A stretch of DNA of 64,000 nt from positions 132,460,522 to 132,524,521 of the forward strand of contig NC_089490.1 in NCBI RefSeq assembly GCF_036850765.1. Direction: 5' to 3'. This stretch comes from Saccopteryx bilineata. Taxonomy: Eukaryota; Chordata; Mammalia; Chiroptera; Emballonuridae. Of this stretch, positions 55,167 through 64,000 are shown piece after piece (the first letter of the stretch is position 1; every line of letters begins with the position of its first letter). The notes below the pieces were generated by a model. The model saw nothing but the letters and a program-made list of their open reading frames with translations. It had not been told where the DNA came from and ran no database searches. Made by a program: the position numbers and the translations under genes.

Positions 55167-58100
55167 ATGGCAATAAACAACTACATATCAATAATAACCT
55201 TAAATGTAAATGGATTAAATGATCCAATCAAAAGACATAGGGTAGCTGCGTGGATAAGAAAACACGACCCATAATATCCATACATATGCTGTCTACAAGA
55301 GACACACCTTAAAACAAAAGATGCATATAGACTGAAGATAAAAGGATGGAAAAAAATATTTCATACAAATGGAAATGAAAAAAAAACTGGGGTAGCAATA
55401 CTTGTATCAGACAAAATGGACTTTAAAACAAAGGCTATAGTAAGAGATAAAGAAGGTCACTACATAATGATAAAGAAAGCAATCCAACAGGAACATATAA
55501 CCATTATAAAGATCTACGCACCTAACATAGAACACCTAAATATATAAAGCAAACTTTGATAGATATAAAGAGCAAGATCAACAGCAGTACTATAATAGTA
55601 AGGGATTTCAATACCCCACTAACATCACTAGATAGATCCTCAAGAAAGAAAATTAACAAAGAAACAGCAGACTTGACACACTAGATCAACTCGATTTAAT
55701 AGATATCTTCAGAACCTTTCACCCTAAAGCAGCAGAATATACATTCTTTTCAAGTGCTCATGGTACATTCTCTAGAATAGACCAGATGTTAGGGCACAAA
55801 AGCGGTCTCAACAAATTTAAGAAGATTGAAATCATATCAAGCATTTTCTCTGATCACAATGGCATGAAACTAGATAAATCAACCACAACAGAAAAACTAA
55901 AAAATACTCGAACATTTGAAAACTAAATAGCATGTTATTAAATAATGAATGGGTTAACAATAAGATCAAAGAAGAAATAAAAAAATTTCTAAAAACAACA
56001 ACAACTCAAAATTTATGGGACACGCAAAAGCAGTACTGAGAGGGAAGTTCATAGCATTACAGGCATAACCTAAGAAGCTAGAAAAAGCTAAAATAAACAA
56101 CTTAACCCTGTATCTAAAAGAACTAGAAAGAGAACAGCAAGTAAAGCCCAGAAGTAGTAGAAGGAAGGAAATAATAAAGATCAGAGAGGAAATAAATGAC
56201 ATAAAGGCTAAAGAAACAATACAGAGGATCAATGAAACAAGGAGCTGGTTCTTTGAAAAAGTAAAGAAGATTGATGACTCTTTCACCAGACTCACCAAGA
56301 AAAAAAGAGAGAGGACTCAAATAAATAAAATTAGATATGAGACTGGAGAAGTAACAACTGACACAGCAAAAATACAAAGGATTGTAAGAAAATACTATGA
56401 AGAACTGTATGTTAAAAAATTAGATAACCTAGATGAAATGGACAAATTCCTTAAAACATATAATATTTTAAAAATCAGTCGGGAAGAATCAGAAAACCTA
56501 AAGAGACTGATTACAACAAATGAGATCGAAACAGTTATCAAAAAACTCCCAACAAACAAAAGCCCGGGGCCTGATGGCTTCACAAGTGAATTCTACCAAA
56601 TATTCAAAGGAGAACTAACTCCTATGCTTCTCAAGCTATTTCAAAAAATTCAAGAGGAAGAAAGACTTCCAAGCTCCTTTTATGAGGTGAGCATAATTCT
56701 GATTCCAAAACAAGGCCAAGACAACACAGAAAAATAAAATTATAGGCCAATATCCCTGATGAATCTAGATGCTAAAATCCTCAACAAAATATTAACCAAC
56801 CGGATCCAGCAATATATGAAAAAAACCATACACCATGATCAAGTGGGATTTATTCTGGGAAGGCTGGTACAATATTTGCAAATCAATCAATGTGATTCAT
56901 CACATAAACAAAAGGAAGGAGAAAAACCATATGATAATTTTAATAGATGCAGAAAAAGCATTTGATAATATCCAGCACCCATTCAGGATCAAAACTCTCA
57001 GCAAAGTGGGAATACAGGGAATATACTTCAACATGATAAAGGCCATCTATGACAAACCCACAGCCAACATCATACTCAATGGGCAAAAATTAAAAACAAT
57101 CCCCTTCAGATCAGGAACAAGGCAGGGGTGCCCCCTTTCACCACTCTTATTCAACATAGACCTGGAAGTCCTAGCCATAGCAATCAGACAAGAAGAAGAA
57201 ATCAAAGGCATCCAAATTGGAAAAGAAGAAGTAAAACTATCATTACTTCCAGATGATATGATATTGTATATAGAAAACCCTAAAGTCTCAATCAAAAAAC
57301 TACTGGACCTGATAAATGAATTCAGCAAAGTGGCAGGATATAAAATTAATACTCAGAAATCAGAGACATTTTTATACACCAACAATGAACTGTCAGAAAG
57401 AGAAATTAAGGAAACAATCCCCTTCACTAATGCAACCAAAAAAATTAAGTACCTAGGAGTAAATTTAACCAAGGAGATTAAAGACTTGTACTCAGAAAAT
57501 TATAAAACATTGATAAAAGAAATCAAGGAAGATACAAACAAGTGGAAGCATATACCATGCTCATGGTTAGGAAGAATAAACATCATTAAAATGTCTATAT
57601 TACCCAAAGCAATTTATAAATTCAATGCAATACCAATAACATACTTCAAAGATATAGAACACATATTCCAAAAATTTTTATGGAACCAAAAAAGAACACT
57701 AATAGCCTCAGAAATCTTGAAAAGGAAGAATAAAGTGGAAGGTATCACACTTCCTTATATCAAGTTATACTACAAGGCTATTGTACTCAAAACAGTCTGG
57801 TATTGGCATAAGAACAGGCATATAGATCAATGGAACAGAACAGAGAACCCAGAAATAAACCCACACCTTTATGGACAATTGATATTTGACAAAGGAGGTA
57901 AGAGCATACAATGGAGTAAAGACAGCCTCTTCAACAAATGGTGTTGGGAAAATTGAACAGCTACCTGCAAAAAAATGAAACTAGACCACCAACTTACACC
58001 ATTCACAAAAATAAACTCAAAATGGATAAAAGACTTAAATGTAAGCCATGAAACCCTAAGCATCTTAGAAGAAAACATAGGCAGTAAGCTCTCTGACATC

Positions 58101-58953
58101 TCTCGTAGCAATATATTTGCCGACTTATCTCCACAGGCAAGTGAAATAAAAGACAGGATAAACAAATGGGACTATATCAAACTCAAAAGCTTTTGCACAG
58201 CTAAAGACAATAAGAACAGAATAAAAAGACAAACTACACAATGGGAGAACATATTTGACAATACGTCTGATAAGGGGTTAATAACCAAAATTTATAAAAA
58301 GAACTTGTAAAACTCAACAGCAGGAAGATAAACAATCCAATCAAAAAATAGGCAAAAGAAATGAATAGGCACTTCTCCAAAGAGGACACACAGATGTCTA
58401 ATAGGCATATGAAAAAATGCTCAACATCACTAATCATTAGAGAAATGCAAATTAAACCACAATGAGATATCACCTCAGACCAGTCAGAATGGCGCTCATC
58501 AACAAAACAACACATAATAAGTGCTGGCAAGGATGTGGAGAAAAGGGAACCCTCCTGCACTGCTGGTGGGAATGCAGACTGGTGCAGTCACTATGAAAAA
58601 CAGTATGGAGATTCTTCAAAAAATTAAAAATCGAACTGCCTTTTGACCCAGCCATCCTACTTTTAGGAATATACCCCAAGAACACCATAGCACAGTTTGA
58701 AAAGGAGCAATGCATCCCCATGTTTATGGCAGCATTGTTTACAATAGCCAAGACTTGGAAACAGCCCGAGTGTCTGTCAGTGGATGAGTGGATTAAAAAG
58801 CAGCATTACATATACACAATGAAATACTATGGGGCCATGAAAAAGAAGGAAATCTTACCTTTTGCGACAACATGGATGGACCTGGAAACTATTATGCTAA
58901 GTGAAATAAGCCAGGCAGAGAAAGAAAAATATCATATGACCTCACTCATATGA
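55167..58953 (+). pseudogene. L1 ORF2 remnant in copy C
   Basis: Starts with ATG at 55167. Endonuclease words ITLNVNGLN and LQETHL are near 55190 and 55294; stops begin near 55270. The linker and fingers (56438-56737) have NKSPGPDGF. The longest open piece (56835-57956, 373 codons) covers palm to thumb, but the catalytic motif reads LPDD instead of the family FADD near 57247. After a TGA at 57954 the frame continues to 58310. The C-terminal part (58720-58953) ends at a TGA. At least six breaks; inactive. Confidence 0.93.
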
Positions 58954-59261
58954 GGAATCTGACGAACAATATGAACGGAGGAGCGGAATAGAGACAGAGG
59001 CGGGATCAAAGTTTCCAGAAGGAAAGCGGACAGAGGCAAAGGGGATGATAGGGTGAGAGGATGGGACTATAGCAGAAAAACAAATCCTGGAGGGAAGGGG
59101 GGAGGGCGTTATGAGGAGGGAGAGAGGGGGTATATACTGAGGAACATGGTGACTTTAGAATCTATGTAAACACAACAAATTAATAAAAAAAATTAAAACT
59201 GACTATTGAGTTCTGAGTATTGGTGCATAAGAGGTTGAAGAAGGAAAAGCTAGCAGTGTGG

Positions 59262-59505
59262 TGAGTGTAGCAATAATTGACACCGACTAAGCACTGTGGA
59301 GTGGGCAGTGACCCATGTGCTGTTCACACTCTAGCCCACTGAAGCCTCACAAGACCATAGAGGGGGGCACTGTTATTACCCCCAACCTACAAAGCAGGCA
59401 ACGGGCACAGAATTTCAATGACTTCCCATGCACCCAGCCAGAAGATGGCTAAATTAGATTCACAGCCACACAGTGCAGCTGCGGGGCCCACGCTCTTACC
59501 CACTA
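59262..59505 (+). repeat. MIR remnant
   Basis: GACTAAGCACTGTGGAGTGGG, ACTGTTATTACCCCCAACC and ATTCACAGCCACACAGTGCAG follow MIR order with high divergence. Confidence 0.7.
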
Positions 59506-59587
59506 ATTCTATCGTCTCTCATGATTCAACGAAAGAGCCCAGGAGGAGACTCATGGATTTCAAAATACACCACTTCCAGAAATATGA

Positions 59588-59655
59588 GGCTTGGCTCATT
59601 ATTTAACTTCTCTTAGCTTCAGTTTCCTCATCCATAAAATGGAGCTTTGCTCACT
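59588..59655 (+). repeat. MIR-like fragment
   Basis: TTTAACTTCTCTTAGCTTCAG then TTTCCTCATCCATAAAATGGA is the central MIR word pair. Confidence 0.55.
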
Positions 59656-59756
59656 CAATTATATTTACCAATATTATTGATATTATTATTATTATATATT
59701 TTTTATCACTTAGGATTTCCATTAGATGCTGAGGCAAGCAAAAGAATAAAGAAGTA

Positions 59757-60108
59757 GGCCTGACCAGGCAGTGGCACAGTGGATAGAGCGTTGGACTGGG
59801 ATGCAGAGGACCCAGGTTTGAGACCCCGAGGTCGCTAGCTTGAGCGCGGGCTCATCTGGTTTGAGCAAGAAGCTCACCAGCTTGAACCCAAGGTCGCTGG
59901 CTCGAGCAAGGGGTTACTCAGTCTACTGAAGGCCCGCGGTCAAGGCACATATGAGAAAGCAATCAATGAACAACTAAGATGTCGCAACGAAAAACTGATG
60001 ATTGATGCTTCTCATCTCTCTACCTTCCTGTCTGTCTGTCCCTATCTATCCCTCTCTCTCTGACTCTCTCTGTCTCTGTAAAAAAACAAAAAACAAACAA
60101 ACAAAAAA
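59757..60108 (+). mobile_element. SINE B, copy 6
   Basis: Head GGCCTGACCAGGCAGTGGC, full CTTGAG block and A/C-rich tail. The flanks AGAATAAAGAAGTA and AGAATGAAGAAGTA are the target duplication. Confidence 0.93.
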
Positions 60109-60122
60109 AGAATGAAGAAGTA

Positions 60123-62242
60123 TGGTGTTCTAGGCAAACAAGCTGGTATAAACACACAGAGGTGTGTAGCCCTGATAGAAAAGGTTTTGGAAGGACTGCT
60201 AGGGATAAGAAATAACTCTGTCTACTGGGTCAGTTAATCCTAAATACACCTGGTGACGATGTTTCTTTACTATTTTTTTCAGGAATCTTTCTATCAGTGA
60301 AGTTTCTCCTGGCTTCTTTTATAACCTTTCTTTTCTACCTTTGACTTTAGTTCCTCAGCTTCAGCCTGTTCTATTTCCTGTACTTGAGCTAGCAAGTCCC
60401 ACGAATGATGAATATATTTATGATGATATATATATTATATTTCATTTGTTGTGAATTTTTATTTTCTTCAGACAGGATCACCTACATAACAGGAGGGAAA
60501 AAATAAAAATAAAACAAATAAAAAAGAAAAACGAAACCTCCGCCTGCCTTGCTGACATGGGTCCCCTCTCAAGGCATGTTCCTACAGCGTCAGTTTGCCA
60601 AAAGGTCCCCTCACACCAAGTGTGAGTACAGGACAGACTAAAGAAAGTGAAGGGGAAGGCATATTTAGAAAACAAGGACATTAGTCTGGCTGAAGCAGAT
60701 TTCACTTAGATAATATAAATATAAAGAATTTATGGAAAGAAAACCAAAGCTTAAATTAGCCTAGGAGGCTCAGGAGGAGAAACCATTCTTACAACGAAGC
60801 CATTCCTGTCAAGTCCACTCATGTGCCACCCACCCTCAGTACTGGTCCCCGCCTGATGGGACCTGGCACTGGCTGGGGCTGCCAGGGAGCCACTGAGCAG
60901 GAGGTCCTTCTCCTGATGGGCTTGGATCAGGGCAGAGCAGTGCAGGGGCTGCTGGCTGGCTGGGCTACTATCCATGCTGGGTGCTGCAAGCTGGGATGTG
61001 TTCAACAGGTACGATTGGGGGACATGAGTTCAAGAAAATTGAGGAAACTAGTAAGAGAGTTGCAATGCCTGCCACGAGGTACTGATGAGATGCTAGAGGG
61101 AAGCTCACAGCCAGAGGACAACCAAGTCACAAGACTGAGGGGGTAGGATGTCCAGAAGCAGGTGTGAAAGGAGGGGTGCATAGAGTAAAAAAGTGTTAGA
61201 TAAAAGTGGGAGCTGGTCACCCCACATCCAGGCAAGACACCCACAGCCTATCCCACAGATGGACTGCCCTTTCTCCTTGTCTCTTGAGAAACAAAGCAGT
61301 CCTTGACTACTCTGTTCTTCGCTTGTCACAGCACTCTGCACATGCCTGCGACCAGATGTGTGTCTCCAGCAGGGGGAAAGCAGCACCACGAACAAGCCGA
61401 CCTCCTGAAAGGACTGGAATTGCTCACGGATGAAAATGGCGAACCTTTGGCATGACAGAAAAAATCAAGGAAAATAGTGATCAGAAACAGTCCACTATAC
61501 CTCTAGTCTGCTCCAAGGAAGGACTGACCCTGAAGAGCTGTGAACAGGAAGTCAATAATTCCTTCCCTCTTGCCCCTTCTTTTCTGAGAGGTCCACATTT
61601 GGATCCTATCAAGGTTTCCTGGTGTCCCCAGAGTCACAGAATTAAAGGAAAAACAGGTGGTCCAAAGGCAAGCTCACCATGGCCGGAGTACAGCCCCCTT
61701 CTCTCTAAGCTCCACCCACTTCCCTGAGCTCTGCGGGCCACTTCATTCTGAGCTCTGCCCAGTTTCATCACCTCAGCAGGTTTCCAGATGGTTGTATTGT
61801 GGGATGAAGTTTATTAGGACGAGGACTGTTTGTGTAACTACAGCACAGCTAAGCTGCCAAAATTATTAATTACATAAATAATCTCAATGTGATAAGTTAT
61901 TTGAACCATAAATCTTTATATGCCCCTCTCATATGTCCAACTTTGCAAGGGTCCATCCTGGTGCCCGCCTGTCCCCTTCCTGACTGCGCCATCCCGCTCC
62001 TGACATCAAATCTTCATGAAATGACAATGTACTTACAGGTCTCTTTGCTTTCAAAATCTTTTCAATAGGCATTGTTTTATTCATGTTTGCAATATCCCTA
62101 TAAAAATTAATTATATGCATGCAGACACTTACAATTTTTCACCAAATCAATACAATTTCCCCAAATCTTGTAGATAAAACTTAATGCACACGTTATTATT
62201 TTTCTTTACATTTTTTGCCCTTCTCTAAACCATTTATCTCTT
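60123..62242. other. Unassigned sequence
   Basis: The longest stretch of the window without a recognised repeat (about 2.1 kb). Frames such as 60823-61146 and 61452-61727 are not supported by family motifs or by a convincing exon pattern. It may be unique intergenic or intronic DNA. Confidence 0.5.
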
Positions 62243-62252
62243 GGCTGTGTTT

Positions 62253-62657
62253 TTTTTTTGTTTTTTGTTTTTTTTTCTTTTTCTGAAGCTGGAAACGGGG
62301 AGAGACAGTCAGACAGACTCCCGCATGCGCCCGACCGGGATCCACCTGGCACGCCCACCAGGGGGCGACGCTCTGCCCACCAGGGGGCGATGCTCTGCCC
62401 CTCTGGGGCGTCCCTCTGTTGCGACTAGAGCCACTCTAGCGCCTGGGGCAGAGGCCAAGGAGCCATCCCCAGAGCCCGGGCCATCTTTGCTCCAATGGAG
62501 CCTCACTGCGGGAGGGGAAAAGAGAGACAGAGAGGAAGGAGAGGGGGAGAGGTGGAGAAGCAAATGGGCGCTTCTCCTATGTGCCCTGGCCGGGAATCGA
62601 ACCCGGGACTTCTGCACGCCTGGCCGACGCTCTACCACTGAGCAAACCGGCCAGGGC
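62253..62657 (-). mobile_element. SINE A, copy 10
   Basis: Minus-strand copy with two core units. GGCTGTGT is duplicated at 62243-62250 and from 62658. Confidence 0.93.
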
Positions 62658-62667
62658 GGCTGTGTGT

Positions 62668-63003
62668 TTTATAGACCTCTCATTTCTTCTTATCTAGAGG
62701 CCATATATCTCCAAATGAGTTCTGGCTTCATGAGATCAAGCATTCCTCTCTGCGAAGCTCACTTGTCCAGTTTGCTCCTGAGTCTAACCACCTGAACCAT
62801 CTTATCCTCTGGTACTCTTCATCTCTCTTTTCTCCACACTCTTCTAAGGGGAGCTTTCTCACAAGTGGTAGAATAATAGAGATTAAAACAATGGCCACCA
62901 GCCCCAGACTGAATGAGTTCAAAGTTTGGTGCTGAGCAAGTTGCTTAACTCTGTACAACAGCAAAAATTACTCCAGGTTGCTGCAAAGATTAACTGAGTT
63001 AAC
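62668..63003. other. Unassigned sequence
   Basis: Nothing recognised except a weak MIR-like look at 62880-63010. Confidence 0.4.
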
Positions 63004-63012
63004 ATGTGAAAT

Positions 63013-63360
63013 GGTCCTGGCTGGTTGGTCCAGTGGTCAAGCTTTGGCCCTGTGTGTGAATGTCCCAGGTTCAATTCCTGGTCAAGGCTCACAGGAGAAG
63101 TGACCATCTGCTTCTCCACCCCTCCCCCTCTCACTTCTCTCTCTCTCTCTCTCTCTTCCCTCCTACAGCCATGGCTCAGAAACAGGAAGTCCATGGCCTC
63201 CATCTCAGGTGCTGAGAAGAGCTTGATTGCTAAGCAATGGAGCAATGCCCTAGATGGGCAGAGCATTGCCCCCTAGTAGGCTTGTCAGGTGGATCCTGAT
63301 CTGGGTGCATGCGGGAGTCTGTCTCTCTACTTCTCCTCTCACTAAAAAAGAAAAAAAAAA
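63013..63360 (+). mobile_element. SINE A, older subfamily, copy 11
   Basis: Head GGTCCTGGCTGGTTGGTCC, CT run near 63138, and A tail. The target duplication ATGTGAAA is at 63004-63011 and 63361-63368. Confidence 0.88.
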
Positions 63361-63408
63361 ATGTGAAAGGCCTTACAGCAGTACCTGGCAGTAATAATAA
63401 ATGTTAGC

Positions 63409-63594
63409 ACCTGACCCGTGGTAGCACAGTGAATAAAGTGTTGACCTAGAATGCTGAGGTCACCTGTTGTAAACCCTGGGCTTGCGTGGTCAAGGCACAT
63501 ACGAGCCACCACTACAAGTTGATGCTTCCTGTTCCTCTTGCTCCCTTTCTCTCTTTAAAATCAACAAATAAAATTGTTTTAAAAATAAATAAAT
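63409..63594 (+). mobile_element. SINE C, copy 2
   Basis: Head CACCTGACCCGTGGTAGCAC, then CTTGCGTGGTCAAGGCACAT and a short A-rich tail. The flanks ATAAATGTTAG and ATAAATTTTAG are a likely target duplication. Confidence 0.82.
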
Positions 63595-63618
63595 TTTAGT
63601 TATTATCAATGTGACTTT

Positions 63619-63884
63619 GTGTGTGTGAGACAGACAGTAAGGGACAGAGATGAGAAGTATCAACTTGTAGTTGTGGCAGTTTGGTTGTTCACTGATTGCT
63701 TTCTCATGTTTGACCAGAAGAGGGTGGGGGCCTCCAGCTAAGCCAGTGACCATGGGGTCATGTCTATGACCCCATTCTCAAGCTGGCAACCCTGTGCTCA
63801 AGCCGATCAGCTCAGGTTTTGAACCTGGGTCTTCAGCGTCCCAGGTCAATGCTCTATTCACTGCACCACCACCAGGTCAGGCTG
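63619..63884 (-). mobile_element. SINE B, long variant, copy 7
   Basis: Minus-strand copy, head at the right (CTGACCTGGTGGTGGTGCAG on the minus strand). It carries the ATGACCCCATGG block in the middle like the copy at 39016. The target duplication AATGTGACTTT is at 63608-63618 and 63888-63898. Confidence 0.85.
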
Positions 63885-64000
63885 ATAAATGTGACTTTAA
63901 CAAACAGATGGTTTTATTTAATAGTTGACACCATCTTTGATATCTCATAGATCTACAATCGCTGCAGTCAACTAAAGACCTTTGCAGGCATCAGTTTTCA

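Larger units (their letters stand above)
52123..59194 (+). mobile_element. LINE-1 copy C, full length with later insertions
   Basis: The target duplication AAAACTGACTATTGA is at 52108-52122 and 59195-59209. The element starts AGAGGCGGCAAGATGGTGATG and ends in an A-rich tail after a purine-rich 3'UTR. Removing the duplicated hAT segment (52610-52969) and a SINE B (54834-55163) leaves about 6.4 kb, the normal full length. It has a 5'UTR of about 1.4 kb with tandem monomer-like units, ORF1 and ORF2. Both frames are broken. Confidence 0.95.

Overview
This 64 kb window looks like intergenic DNA from a placental mammal, most probably a bat of the Yangochiroptera. The evidence is the tRNA-headed SINEs with a GGCCGGTTGGCTCAG-type start, the many short hAT elements with 8-bp target duplications, and the active-looking LINE-1 copies. 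The SINE set reminds me of emballonurid (sac-winged) bats, but that family-level guess comes from memory. I recognise no host protein-coding gene, no functional RNA gene and no CRISPR. Almost every long open frame belongs to a transposable element.

Layout. 1-3540 is an L1 on the minus strand that ends inside a betaretrovirus-like provirus. 3541-7379 is the 3' part of that provirus (RNase H, integrase, env, 3' LTR). 7.4-15.4 kb holds ancient LTR-like repeats, a Tigger-like element, four SINE-type insertions and a hAT element (13542-14896) that itself carries a SINE and a twin-primed L1. 15488-18251 is a complete short LTR element: two LTRs of about 0.8-0.9 kb, a 5-bp target duplication, and a 1.07 kb interior with a coiled-coil-rich frame of about 190 codons that I cannot assign. 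18.3-22.7 kb is mostly old unique or decayed sequence with one more hAT. 22731-25296 is an L1 with its 5'UTR, a broken ORF1 and a 3' end, but no ORF2. 25.4-43.5 kb is a nest of MLT1-like LTRs, three short hATs, SINEs and one long ancient L1 (37.6-41.3 kb).

43556-50632 is a second, complete-ended betaretrovirus-like provirus on the minus strand. It has a perfect 6-bp target duplication, a Lys-type primer site, a purine tract, and gag, pro and pol remnants, and is split by a SINE. 51284-51614 is a hAT. 52123-59194 is a full-length but dead L1 with its target duplication; its 5'UTR contains a second copy of part of that hAT together with the hAT's unique flank. 59.2-64 kb holds MIR remnants, five further SINE-type insertions and unassigned sequence.

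The parts do not form a pathway. The logic is chronological: target duplications and nesting let one order the insertions. The most unusual items are the short LTR element with the unknown reading frame, the 355-bp templated duplication into the L1 promoter region, the L1 lacking ORF2, monomer-like tandem units in the L1 5'UTR, and a 37-bp G-rich segment shared between a viral env remnant and nearby unassigned DNA.
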